Shown here one piece after another: positions 1-9,159 of a stretch of DNA of 64,000 nt. The position numbers were made by a program, and so were the translations under genes. Each line of letters begins with the position of its first letter. Positions within the stretch are counted from its first letter, which is position 1. Source of the DNA: Dokdonella_A sp963775445 (GTDB lineage: Bacteria > Pseudomonadota > Gammaproteobacteria > Xanthomonadales > Rhodanobacteraceae); assembly GCA_963775445.1 (NCBI GenBank), contig CAVZIT010000006.1, forward strand, positions 806,001-870,000, given 5' to 3'. The notes beneath the pieces were generated by a model. It made no database searches. It was not told the DNA's origin and worked only from the letters and a program-made list of their open reading frames with translations.

Positions 1-576
1 TACGTCAACCGCGCGGAGGACTTTGCCGGTGCACTGGTCGCAAGTTCCGACAGTGGCACGCTCCTCATCCGCAACAACCTGATCGCCGGCAACAGCGCCG
101 CCGTCATCGGCGGCATGGAGCTGTGCCAGGCCAGCGGCGAAGCCTACGTAAACAGCAACACGATCGTTGCCAACACCAGCGATAGCGGCGACGCTGCCGG
201 CGGCCTGCGCACCGAGTGCAACGGGCACTTCAACCTGAGCGACAACATCATCTTTGGCAACAACGCCAACGGCGCCGCGGACTTCGGCACGACCGGCGCA
301 CACAGCCGTTATTCGAACGACATCGGAACCCTTGAGGACGGCACCATCGGTGACCCGATCGAGAACGAGCTGAGCGTGGACCCGCAGTTCTGCACGACCA
401 TCGGATGTCCGCTGTTCGAACTTCAGCGCAACTCGCCGCTCGTCGATGTCGGCCTGGATACACCACCTGGTGGCCTCGCGCCGTTCGACCTTGCGCGCAA
501 GGACCGCATCATCGGGCCGCACGTGGATATCGGCGCGTACGAGAACGACGGCATTTTCGCGGGTAATTTCGAATGA
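1..576 (+). CDS. Secreted parallel beta-helix protein, 5' truncated (choice-of-anchor Q type C-terminus)
   Basis: The reading frame is open from base 1, so the N-terminus lies outside the window. The visible part has repeated N-N/G-N-x-I-x-A-N strands typical of right-handed beta-helix repeat proteins. It then has an S-V-D-P-Q-F ... N-S-P-L-V-D-V-G ... D-I-G-A-Y-E segment, which is how choice-of-anchor Q proteins usually end. The last residues are GIFAGNFE, a tail seen in other secreted proteins here. Family knowledge suggests an extracellular or surface protein; the ligand or substrate cannot be told. The stop overlaps the start of the next beta-helix gene (ATGA), so the two are probably co-translated. 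Confidence 0.8.
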   Translation, partial: YVNRAEDFAGALVASSDSGTLLIRNNLIAGNSAAVIGGMELCQASGEAYVNSNTIVANTSDSGDAAGGLRTECNGHFNLSDNIIFGNNANGAADFGTTGAHSRYSNDIGTLEDGTIGDPIENELSVDPQFCTTIGCPLFELQRNSPLVDVGLDTPPGGLAPFDLARKDRIIGPHVDIGAYENDGIFAGNFE

Positions 577-2108
577 TCGCCGGCTCGGCACTGCGCGTCG
601 CGACAACCGCACTGCTGTTGGCCGGCGCGTCGATCGCGCAGGCAGCGGTCTTCACGGTCGACAACACGCTCGACAGCGGCACGGGTTCGCTGCGTCAGGC
701 GATCATCGATGCAAACAACGCCAGCGGCAGTGCCAACGTGATCGATTTCGCCATTCCGGGCAGCGGCCCGTTCACGATCGCGTTGGCGAGCCAGCTTCCG
801 ACCATCACCGGCACTCTGACCATCGACGGATACAGCCAGCCCGGCAGCCTGATGAACACCAATACGCCGGATCAGGGCGGCCTCGACACGCAGTTGATGA
901 TCGAGATCGTGGGTAACGGCGGCTATGGCTTCATACTCAACGACACCCCGGTTTTTGTCTCGCTGACCGTGCAGGGCCTGTGTCTGCACGATTTCAGCGA
1001 TCCGATCGTCGGCGTGGGCAATGCGCCAGACGCATCGCAACTGAATGTGTACGGCAATTTCATCGGCACCCGCATCGACGGCAGCGCGCTGCCCGGTGTC
1101 GGCAACAGCGGCAGCGCCCTACGCAGCGGGCGGGGTACTGCGCAGATCGGCGGCACGCAACCCTGGCAACGCAACATCTTGTCCGGTGGCGGCAATTTCG
1201 GGGTGGCGATCGCCGGAGCGGCGATTGTCGAGGGCAATCTGATCGGCACCGATGCCAGCGGCACGCTGCCGATCCCGAACGGCACGCTTGGCAACAATGC
1301 GGGTATCAGCATCCCGGCCAATGTCGCCAACGTCCGCGTCGGCGGCGCCGCGCCCGAGTCACGCAATGTCATTTCGGGAAATCATGCATTCGGCATCGGC
1401 ATCGGCAATCCCTCCAGTGGCCCGCAATATGTCGGTCTCGAAATCAAGGGCAATTACATCGGCACCGATTGGAGCGGAACGCGGCCATTGCCGAACGGCT
1501 TTACCGATCCGCGGGACGCGCAATACGGCGGCGGCATCCAGTTGCAAAGCAACGAGACCGATTCGACACCGGCGATGATCGGTGGTTTCGCTGCCGGCGA
1601 GGCCAATCTGATTGCTTTCAACCGCGGGGCCGGAATCATCGCCGCTTCCAACTCCGCCGGCGAGAGTTTCGACAGCCAGGGCAACCTCATGCATCACAAT
1701 CACGGCGTCGGCGGCGCCAACATCGATATCGGGTCGTTCGGTCCGACCCCAAACGATCCCGACGATGCCGACAGCGGCGCCAACGGTGTGCAGAACTATC
1801 CGGAACTGCTGTCAGCCAGTCGCAACGCCAACCAGTTGACCGTGACCTATCGCGTCGATTCGACGACGGCGAATTCGGCCTATCCGCTGCGCGTCGACTT
1901 CTATGCGGATGCCGAAGGCGGCGGCGCCGAACTGCTCGGGCAGGACAGTTATGCCGCGGGCGACGCGCAGCAGGCGCGCACGGTCACGCTGAGCGTGCCG
2001 CCCGGCGCAAAGTCGATTCCGTTCGTTGCGACCGCGACCGATGCCGACGGCCACAGCAGCGAGTTCTCACCCGCGTTCGACGTAATTTTCGAGAACGATT
2101 TCGATTGA
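573..2108 (+). CDS. Secreted beta-helix repeat protein with signal peptide
   Basis: A 511-residue protein with an N-terminal signal peptide (hydrophobic stretch ATTALLLAGASIAQA, then AVFTVDNT). It is followed by G-S-L-R-Q-A-I-I-D-A-N, the usual opening of bacterial beta-helix surface proteins. At least three units of the form G-N-x-I-G-T-D-x-S-G-T-x-P-L-P-N occur in the middle, as expected for stacked beta-helix coils. The C-terminal part looks like an Ig/CalX-type beta domain and the last residues are DVIFENDFD. The ATG overlaps the upstream stop by 4 bases, so translation is probably coupled to the first gene. Export is well supported; the biological role is unknown. Confidence 0.85.
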   Translation: MIAGSALRVATTALLLAGASIAQAAVFTVDNTLDSGTGSLRQAIIDANNASGSANVIDFAIPGSGPFTIALASQLPTITGTLTIDGYSQPGSLMNTNTPDQGGLDTQLMIEIVGNGGYGFILNDTPVFVSLTVQGLCLHDFSDPIVGVGNAPDASQLNVYGNFIGTRIDGSALPGVGNSGSALRSGRGTAQIGGTQPWQRNILSGGGNFGVAIAGAAIVEGNLIGTDASGTLPIPNGTLGNNAGISIPANVANVRVGGAAPESRNVISGNHAFGIGIGNPSSGPQYVGLEIKGNYIGTDWSGTRPLPNGFTDPRDAQYGGGIQLQSNETDSTPAMIGGFAAGEANLIAFNRGAGIIAASNSAGESFDSQGNLMHHNHGVGGANIDIGSFGPTPNDPDDADSGANGVQNYPELLSASRNANQLTVTYRVDSTTANSAYPLRVDFYADAEGGGAELLGQDSYAAGDAQQARTVTLSVPPGAKSIPFVATATDADGHSSEFSPAFDVIFENDFD

Positions 2109-2188
2109 CACAAAACGCGACCGGGGGCCTCGCTCATCTGACTCTTCCTGCCTGCGGCATTCGACGGGTTCCTGTGTGCTCAGGCCAT

Positions 2189-3787
2189 CTATGAGGCAGC
2201 TTGAGCAGCCAGTGCCGCGCGCAACGGATCGAGCAGGGCGCCGTAGCGCGCGGCGCGTGCGGTGTCCTGACGTAACGGTTCGCGCACCTGTCCCGCGCTC
2301 GGCGTGCGCACGGCGCGCTCGGTTTCGTGAAAGCGCAAACAGGCCGGGTCGAATTGGAGACCGCAAAACGCCAGCAGCTCGCGCGTATTCGCCTCCGGAT
2401 CGGCCAGCAATGCCTCGTAATGCTGGTCACGGAATCGATCCGGGTAATCGTCTCGCCAGCGCCGGCAGATGCGATCGTAGTCAAGCCAGTAGGCTGCCAT
2501 GTCCTCGAGGTCGTAGCAGAAACCGTGCTCAGTGAACATCTGCCGATAACATGCGAAACAGGTTTCCAGCGCATCGCGCCGGCAATTGACCACGCGCGCC
2601 GACGGCAGCATCGCGAGCAGCGCGCCGACGTAGATCCAGTTGCGCGGCAGCTTGTCGGTAAAACGCGGCCGGCGCGTACGCCAGCGTGCCGTGCGCGCAA
2701 GATACAATTCACCCATGCGCTGCCAGTCTGCGGGCATCGCCTCGCGCGCCCAATCAGGGAATCGCTTTCCGCGCCGCCGCGATTCCTCGATCAGGATGCG
2801 CGGCAGTTCCGGCAATTCGTTGCCACCTTCCACATCGGGATGCGAAGCGAGGATCTGTTCGGTCAGGGTCGATCCGGACCGCGGCAGGCTCACGATGAAA
2901 ATGACTTCATCCCCCTGCGCCACCGGACTGCCCGCAAGCGGCGGTGTGAATTTCTCGAGTAGATCGACCATGCCCGTGCGGCATGCATTCCGATCCCAGG
3001 GATGTCGCTGGCGCATGCGGACGTTTGCTGCGTCGAGCGCCGCGAACGACCCGGCCAGATCGCCCCGATCCTCCAGCGCCCTGGCCAGCGCGAACCCACA
3101 GGCGATGCGGTCTTCGTCCCGGGCGCCGGGTTCCTTCGCCAGTCCTTCCAATTCGGCGACATCGGCATCATCAAAGCGCGCCGTCTTGAGATTGGCCAAT
3201 CCCCACCAGGCCCAACCTGCCTGCGGCTGAGCAGCCAAAACCTGTCGGTACTGGGCTTCGGCATTGGCCATGTCGCCGCGCGCCTTTGCGGTCAGGTCGA
3301 TCAGCAACACGCGCGCCGCGACCAGCTTTGGATCGAGCGCGCAGGCGCGTTCGAGCACATCGATGGCTTCTTCGGTGCGCGCAAGCATTGCCAAAAGCCG
3401 TCCATGGTTGAACCACACCCCGGCATTCTGTGGTGCAAGTCGACCCGCGCGTTCGAATGCGGCAAGCGCACGCTCATACTCGCCGCATTGGTTGCAGGCA
3501 ATGGCAAGCGCATGTTGCACGATTGCATCATCGGGCCGCTCATCTGCCGCGTGTTGCAACGATCCAAGGGCCTGGTGGTATTGCCGTTGCCGGAACAAGA
3601 GCAGGCCATGCAACCGGATCACGCGCGCGTCTTCGGGTGCGCGCTTCGCGACATCGGCGAAATGGCGTTCGGCCACCGCCATATCGCCGCGATCGAGCGC
3701 GCGTTCCGCATCGGCGATGATCCGAAGGACGCGAGCCGACGATGCGGCGACGCCTTGCGAAGTGCGTGGCTTGGTTGTCTCGATCAT
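2189..3787 (-). CDS. TPR-containing sulfotransferase-family protein
   Basis: A 532-residue protein. The first ~270 residues are tetratricopeptide repeats (A-L-D-R-G-D-x-x-x-A-E-R-H-F, A-x-x-H-A-L-A-I-A and similar). The C-terminal half is a P-loop-like sulfotransferase domain with IFIVSLPRSGSTLTEQIL, the 5'-phosphosulfate-binding loop for PAPS. A later E-x-C-F-A-C-Y-R-Q motif follows. Enzymes of this type move sulfate from PAPS to a carbohydrate, peptide or small molecule; the acceptor cannot be predicted. It has no signal peptide and is probably cytoplasmic. It converges on the beta-helix gene with an ~80-base gap. A paralogue of the same architecture is at 7540-9159. Confidence 0.85.
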   Translation of the reverse strand: MIETTKPRTSQGVAASSARVLRIIADAERALDRGDMAVAERHFADVAKRAPEDARVIRLHGLLLFRQRQYHQALGSLQHAADERPDDAIVQHALAIACNQCGEYERALAAFERAGRLAPQNAGVWFNHGRLLAMLARTEEAIDVLERACALDPKLVAARVLLIDLTAKARGDMANAEAQYRQVLAAQPQAGWAWWGLANLKTARFDDADVAELEGLAKEPGARDEDRIACGFALARALEDRGDLAGSFAALDAANVRMRQRHPWDRNACRTGMVDLLEKFTPPLAGSPVAQGDEVIFIVSLPRSGSTLTEQILASHPDVEGGNELPELPRILIEESRRRGKRFPDWAREAMPADWQRMGELYLARTARWRTRRPRFTDKLPRNWIYVGALLAMLPSARVVNCRRDALETCFACYRQMFTEHGFCYDLEDMAAYWLDYDRICRRWRDDYPDRFRDQHYEALLADPEANTRELLAFCGLQFDPACLRFHETERAVRTPSAGQVREPLRQDTARAARYGALLDPLRAALAAQAAS

Positions 3788-4034
3788 CGGGCAACGTTCG
3801 TTCGCGGACGAAAGTCGGACGTCTGCGGATCGTCAATCGGGCGATTCCGGGCCGTCCTCGGTTCTTCCGACTCTAGCACGCCGAATACACCACGCCTTCA
3901 GCAGCGCGGGAGTCCCGCGGCGGAATCGCTGTTGCAAATCGATGTCGCGCGCGCGACATGCAAGACTTGGTCACCCGAGGCGACAAGCCGATGCGCCCGC
4001 GTGTCGCCCGCGTCCGTTGCGAAGGAGTATCGAC

Positions 4035-5675
4035 ATGACGTTGACCTCTCGCTCGTTGCCACGCCGCAAACCAGTCGCGGCCTGCTTCGCGCTGATACTC
4101 GTGGGCGGAACCATCGAGGTCTCCGAAGCCGGACCTGCCGCGACAGCTTCGGCGGATATCTCCCCGGTATTCCCCGACGCAGGCTACCGGTTGCGTCAGC
4201 GGATCCGCGCACGCCGGAACAGCGAACATGCATTCCCTCTGAAAAATCGTTTTGCAAGCAACTCGCGCGCGACGCGGACCGACGGCAATGATCTGATCGT
4301 CACCAGCTGCGCCGATGACGGCAGCCCCGGTACATTGCGCAGCGTCGTCGCGGGCGCGGCCGAACACGATACCGTCGATCTGTCGCAGCTGACGTGCAGC
4401 ACGATCACGTTGGTCGAAGGGCCGATCGACAGCAGCATGCTCGGCGACAACGGACTCTACTACCTGACCATCCAGGGTCCGGGCCAGGATTCGCTCACGA
4501 TCGACGGCGCGCGTACCGATCAGGTCTTCGAGGGCGGCGGTTTCAGTTCCGCCATGGGCCGTCTCGAACTCGACGATTTGACCGTCGCCAACGGCAACGA
4601 CCCGCACGGTCTCGCCGGATGCATCGAAGTGTTCGGCGGCACGCTTGCGCTCGATCATGTCACCGTCACCGGGTGCTCGGCCAGCAACGGCGGGCCGCTG
4701 ACGTTCGGCGGCGCGGTCGACACGTCGTATCTCGAGATGACCTCGAGCACCGTCAGCGATTCGTCGAGCTTCGCCACCGGCGACAATGTCGCGATCGGCG
4801 GCGGCGCCTATGCAAGCAACGATGCGGTACTCGTCGACAGCACGATCAGCGGTAATACGGTCAACGCGGAAACTGCCGGCGACGGCACCTACTACATCAC
4901 CGCGGGCGGCGGCTTGTACGTTCGCGGCGCGCTGACCATGACCCGAAGTACCGTCAACGGCAACGAGGTGAGCGTCGTGGGCGACTATGCAAGTCCCAAT
5001 GGTGGCGGCGTCTTTGTCCGCGACCAGACCACTATCTCGGACAGCACCTTCGACGACAATTCCGCAGGACAAGGTGGTGGTCTGTTCAAGGCCGAATTCA
5101 GCCGCTTCGGTGATCCGGGCACCACGCTCGGCATCACCAACAGCACCTTTTCCGGGAACAGCGTTTATTACAACGGCGGTGCGATATTGAGCGAACGTCC
5201 AACGGTCATCACCAGCAGTACGATCGCCGCCAACCGTTCCAATCGCATTTCCGGCGTGGCCTGCCGCGGCGCCGATTGCAGCCTCGAAATCCAGAGTTCG
5301 ATCATCGCGAAGAATCAGTCTGGTGACGTATTCGGATCCTATTGGGATATCGGGGCCGATTTCGGCGTCGATTTCACTGTGGCGGGCGCCAACAACCTTG
5401 TCACGGCGGCGATCAATGTGACCTTGCCGCCCGATACGATCATCGGCGATCCCCTGCTGTTGCCGCTCGCCGACAACGGTGGTCCGACGCAAACGCTTGC
5501 GCTCGATCCGGCCAGCCCGGCGATCGATGCGGGTAACAATGATGCCATGCTCGATTACGATCAACGCGGCCCTGGCTTTCCTCGCGTATCGGGCGCGGCG
5601 GCCGATATCGGAGCATACGAAAGGGAAGTCGATAACGACTTCATCTTCAGCAACGGATTCGACAGCGAAAACTGA
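4035..5675 (+). CDS. Secreted beta-helix / choice-of-anchor Q protein
   Basis: The ATG at 4035 is preceded by GAAGGAG (4021 on) and opens a signal peptide (basic SRSLPRRK, then VAACFALILVGGTIEVSEA). The mature part has G-S-P-G-T-L-R-S-V-V, then many N-S-T-x-S-G-N / S-S-T-V-S-D beta-helix coils. It finishes with D-N-G-G-P-T-Q-T-L-A-L-D-P-A-S-P-A-I-D-A-G and D-Q-R-G-P-G ... D-I-G-A-Y-E, a classic choice-of-anchor Q C-terminal region. The tail is DFIFSNGFDSEN. The product is 546 residues. The frame stays open for ~770 bases upstream, but that part lies opposite the sulfotransferase gene and lacks coding logic. Probably exported; function unknown. Confidence 0.85.
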   Translation: MTLTSRSLPRRKPVAACFALILVGGTIEVSEAGPAATASADISPVFPDAGYRLRQRIRARRNSEHAFPLKNRFASNSRATRTDGNDLIVTSCADDGSPGTLRSVVAGAAEHDTVDLSQLTCSTITLVEGPIDSSMLGDNGLYYLTIQGPGQDSLTIDGARTDQVFEGGGFSSAMGRLELDDLTVANGNDPHGLAGCIEVFGGTLALDHVTVTGCSASNGGPLTFGGAVDTSYLEMTSSTVSDSSSFATGDNVAIGGGAYASNDAVLVDSTISGNTVNAETAGDGTYYITAGGGLYVRGALTMTRSTVNGNEVSVVGDYASPNGGGVFVRDQTTISDSTFDDNSAGQGGGLFKAEFSRFGDPGTTLGITNSTFSGNSVYYNGGAILSERPTVITSSTIAANRSNRISGVACRGADCSLEIQSSIIAKNQSGDVFGSYWDIGADFGVDFTVAGANNLVTAAINVTLPPDTIIGDPLLLPLADNGGPTQTLALDPASPAIDAGNNDAMLDYDQRGPGFPRVSGAAADIGAYEREVDNDFIFSNGFDSEN

Positions 5676-5769
5676 TGCAGGCGCGTCCTGCTCGGGCCGA
5701 TCCTGACGATTTTTGCCGCAATGACCTCGGTTTGCCTTAGCATGCGCATGCCACGATGGCGGGGGCTGG

Positions 5770-7536
5770 GTGAGCGATACGATGGCGGGCGACGACGCAT
5801 TCAACATGCACAAGCTGCTGCGCAGCCTGCCGCTGTTCATGCATCTCGATGAAGACAGCCTCGAAGAGCTGGCGGACGAACTCGAATGGTTTGCGTTGCC
5901 GGGCGGCGCAAAGTTGTTCGATCAAGGCGAGGCGTCCGACTCGCTGTATGTGCTCAAGTCCGGCAGCCTCGGGGCCTTCAAGCCCGACGGCACGGGAGCG
6001 GACCAGCTCGATGGCATTGTGGCCGCCGGCGAAACCGTCGGCGAACTCGGACTGATTGTCGATCAGCCGCGCTCGGCGACGGTCCGCGCATTGCGTGATT
6101 CGGAATTGCTGCGTCTGTCGCGCGAAGGTTTCCAGCGACTGGTCAAGCGCCACCCCGACGCCATGCTGACCACCGCCCGGCTGGTGGTGCGCCGCCTTAT
6201 CGAGCGCCCCAGCGACGCGATCCTTTCCGCCCCACGCACGTTCGCAATCCTTCCGCACGATGCCTGCGTCGATGGCCGCGATCTGGCGAGGCGTCTGGGT
6301 GCAGCACTGGGGCGTTACGGCGAATGCGTGGTGATCGACGCAGAAGCAGGGCGCGGTCATACCAGTGATTGGTTCAGCGCGCTCGAAGTGCGCGTGCGGT
6401 ACGTGTTGTATCTGGGTAGCGCGCAGGACGACGATCACTGGCGCGAGTTGTGCGTGCGCCAGGCCGACTGTCTGTTGTTGCCGACGAGAGCACCCGAGCC
6501 GGCAAGTCCGTGGCCTTCGGCCGCCTATCTCGATGCGGAACAGGCCTCGCACCGACCTTGCCATCTGCTGCTCGTGCGCGACGGCGAAATCGAGAATGGC
6601 GCGGCATTGCGCTGGCGGGCACAGGTACCCGGCGCGCAGCATCACCATGTGCGCGACGACAACGATATCGAGCGAATCGCACGCCTCCTGACCGGCCGCG
6701 GTGTCGGCCTCGTGATGTCGGGGGGCGGCGCGCGCGGCTTCGCGCATATCGGCGTAGTCCGCGCGCTGCGCGAAGCGGGCATGACGATCGACAGCGTCGG
6801 CGGCTCGTCGATCGGCGCGATCATCGGCGCCGGAGTCGCGGCGGGTTGGCCGGACGAGCAGATATTCGATGTGTACCGACGCGAATTCGTTATCGCCAAA
6901 CCGCTCAGCGACTATACGTTTCCGTTCATCTCGATGACCGCAGGGCGGCGCGTCTCGCGAGGATTGCGCGAATCCTTCGGAACACGCGACATCACCGACC
7001 TGGCGTTGCCGTTCTTCTGCATCACGGCCAACCTTACCGCCGGATGTGCGGTAACCCATTGCGCCGGGCCGCTGTGGTTCTGGCTACGCGCGTCGTGCGC
7101 GATTCCCGGCGTCCTGCCGCCGGTTTTCCATCTCGGCGAGGTGTTCGTTGATGGCGCGGTGATGAACAATCTGCCGGTGGATGCGATGCGCGCACAGGGC
7201 ATCAGTGAAATCATCGCGGTCGACATCGGCGCGGACGACGTCCTGCACGCGGACGTAGAGGAGCACGCGCTTCCGGCATGGCCGCGGCTCGCCTGGGATC
7301 GAATATTTCACAAGCACCGGCGACCGGGCATCCTGAGCATCCTGCTGCGCTCGGGGATGGTCAATGCGGAAGTTGCGAGCCGCGAACGCCGCGCCCAGAC
7401 CAGCCTGCTGCTGACGCCGCCGCTCAGCGACATCGAACTATTCGACTGGAATGCGTATGAACGCGCGATCGAGGCGGGTTACCGTTACACGAAAGCGGTG
7501 ATCGAGGGCATTGGCGCATCCCGACCGTTGCCTTGA
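5770..7536 (+). CDS. Cyclic-nucleotide-binding-domain patatin-like esterase (NTE/RssA type)
   Basis: The product is 588 residues, starting at GTG 5770 (an ATG four codons on is possible). Residues ~10-130 form a cNMP-binding/Crp-type domain (L-P-L-F ... G-G-A-K-L-F-D-Q-G-E ... G-E-L-G-L-I). The middle resembles the nucleotide-binding linker of NTE-family proteins. The C-terminal third is a patatin domain with oxyanion loop S-G-G-G-A-R-G-F-A-H-I-G, nucleophile elbow G-G-S-S-I-G-A and D-G-A-V-M-N-N for the Asp of the Ser-Asp dyad. Family members hydrolyse phospholipids or lysophospholipids, usually at the inner membrane. The gene converges on the next with only 3 bases between stop codons. Confidence 0.9.
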   Translation: MSDTMAGDDAFNMHKLLRSLPLFMHLDEDSLEELADELEWFALPGGAKLFDQGEASDSLYVLKSGSLGAFKPDGTGADQLDGIVAAGETVGELGLIVDQPRSATVRALRDSELLRLSREGFQRLVKRHPDAMLTTARLVVRRLIERPSDAILSAPRTFAILPHDACVDGRDLARRLGAALGRYGECVVIDAEAGRGHTSDWFSALEVRVRYVLYLGSAQDDDHWRELCVRQADCLLLPTRAPEPASPWPSAAYLDAEQASHRPCHLLLVRDGEIENGAALRWRAQVPGAQHHHVRDDNDIERIARLLTGRGVGLVMSGGGARGFAHIGVVRALREAGMTIDSVGGSSIGAIIGAGVAAGWPDEQIFDVYRREFVIAKPLSDYTFPFISMTAGRRVSRGLRESFGTRDITDLALPFFCITANLTAGCAVTHCAGPLWFWLRASCAIPGVLPPVFHLGEVFVDGAVMNNLPVDAMRAQGISEIIAVDIGADDVLHADVEEHALPAWPRLAWDRIFHKHRRPGILSILLRSGMVNAEVASRERRAQTSLLLTPPLSDIELFDWNAYERAIEAGYRYTKAVIEGIGASRPLP

Positions 7537-7539
7537 GAT

Positions 7540-9159
7540 TCACCTGCCAGCATTCGACGAGCGCGTCTTCTTTCGCAACGCGTGACGCAACGGATCGAGG
7601 ACCGTGCCGTAAAGCGACGTCAGAGCGGGACCGCGCCGCAACGGCGCGCGCACCTGGATTGCGCTCAGTGTGCGCACTGCATGCGAGCCCGCGCGCGGCC
7701 GCATGCAGGCGTCCTCGAAATCGAGATCGCAGAACGACAACAAGGCACGCATTTCGGACTCGGTATCGTCGAGCAATCGCTCGTGCTGCAATTCGAACAC
7801 GGTTTCAGGGTAGCGCAAGATCCAGTGGCGCGTCGCTCGATCGAAATCGTGCCACCACGCGGCGATGTCATCGAGATCGTACGCAAATGCCTGGCGACCT
7901 TCGGCGAAGCGCTGGCGAAAACACGAGAAGCAGGTTTCCAGCGGGTCACGTCGGCAGACAATGACGCGTGCGCCGGGCAGCATCGCTGCGATCGCATCCA
8001 GATACAACCAGTTGCCCGGCAGCTTGTCGATGAAGTGTGCGCCAGAGACCGCGTGCGGTCGCGCCCGGTCGAGATAGCTCCGGCCAAGATCACGCCATTC
8101 GCCCGCGTCGAGGTCACCGAGCCACTCCGCAAACGGCTTGCCACGACGCTTGGATTCGGCGCCCAACAACTCCGACATGGTGGTCGTCTCGCCAGCGGCT
8201 TCGATTTTCGAATGCGCCGCGAGCATCTGCTCGACCAGCGTCGTCCCGGAGCGCGGCATACCGACGATGAAGATCGCCTCCTGGCCGAAGTCGCCCGGTG
8301 CGCTGGCACGCGGGCGAGGTGCGGCGAGAATTGCATCGAGTCGCGCGCTGAACGCTCCGGCATCCCACGGACAACGCTGTCGAACCAGCGCGTTGGCTTC
8401 GATCAGTGTCTCGAATGCATTCGCGAAGTCGCGGTGTTGCTCCTGGACGTACCCGAGGGCAAAGCCGATCGCGATTCGTTCGGTCTCTTCAAGATCGACG
8501 CGTGAGAACAGCTTCTGCAACGTGGCGATAGCGCGCGCTTCGAGCGACGCCGGATCGGTTCTGGCCAGCCCGAGCCATGCTTCGCCATCATCCGCGCGAC
8601 GCGCAAGAACGGCGCGATAGCAGTCCGCCGCCGACGCGGCATGGCCGGCGACCGTATGCGTGTAGGCCAGACTGAAATGTGCCGGCAGCAATTCAGGTGC
8701 CAGACTGATCGCGCGATCCAGCGCCTCGATCGCTTCCGGAATCCGCCCGCCGTCGCTGAGCGCCTTGCCCAGGTTGTTCCATGCGGCGGCGAGATGTGGC
8801 GCAAGATTGCAGGCGCGCCGGTACGCTTCAATGGCCTCCGCGTTGTCGCCAACCGCTGCGAGCGCGCCACCAAGACTCCCCTGGATGAGCGCATCATCGG
8901 GGCGCAAGGCCGCTGCCCGTCGAAGCGCAGTCAATGCTTCGCTGGTGCGGCCGCGCTGGCGTTCGGCGATACCGAACAAGCGCAGAGTCTCGGCATGATC
9001 GGGCACACGAGCGAGCACGCGAGTAAGCGCAATGACCGCCTCATCAGCTTTGTTTGCTTCCAAAGCGGCGATCGCGGAAGCGAGCTGTTCTTGCAGTGCG
9101 CAGGGTAAATCGGCGCAGCGCGTTTGCCGCGATGTCGCCCGCGACCCGCTGCGTGCCAT
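7540..9159 (-). CDS. TPR-containing sulfotransferase-family protein (paralogue)
   Basis: A 539-residue protein with the same layout as the protein at 2189-3787. N-terminal TPR units (A-L-R-R-A-A-A-L-R-P-D-D-A, A-W-N-N-L-G-K-A-L) are followed by a sulfotransferase domain with IFIVGMPRSGTTLVEQML, the PAPS 5'-phosphosulfate loop. A later E-T-C-F-S-C-F-R-Q motif is also shared. It lies downstream of rsgA and its ATG shares one base with the rsgA stop (TGATG), so expression is probably coupled to rsgA even though no functional link is known. The acceptor substrate is unknown. Two copies within 7 kb suggest duplication, although they are clearly diverged in the TPR part. Confidence 0.85.
   Translation of the reverse strand: MARSGSRATSRQTRCADLPCALQEQLASAIAALEANKADEAVIALTRVLARVPDHAETLRLFGIAERQRGRTSEALTALRRAAALRPDDALIQGSLGGALAAVGDNAEAIEAYRRACNLAPHLAAAWNNLGKALSDGGRIPEAIEALDRAISLAPELLPAHFSLAYTHTVAGHAASAADCYRAVLARRADDGEAWLGLARTDPASLEARAIATLQKLFSRVDLEETERIAIGFALGYVQEQHRDFANAFETLIEANALVRQRCPWDAGAFSARLDAILAAPRPRASAPGDFGQEAIFIVGMPRSGTTLVEQMLAAHSKIEAAGETTTMSELLGAESKRRGKPFAEWLGDLDAGEWRDLGRSYLDRARPHAVSGAHFIDKLPGNWLYLDAIAAMLPGARVIVCRRDPLETCFSCFRQRFAEGRQAFAYDLDDIAAWWHDFDRATRHWILRYPETVFELQHERLLDDTESEMRALLSFCDLDFEDACMRPRAGSHAVRTLSAIQVRAPLRRGPALTSLYGTVLDPLRHALRKKTRSSNAGR

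Noticed and set aside
3264..4034. N-terminal extension of the beta-helix gene at 4035
   Set aside because: It lies opposite the sulfotransferase gene and the signal peptide and ribosome site clearly begin at 4035.
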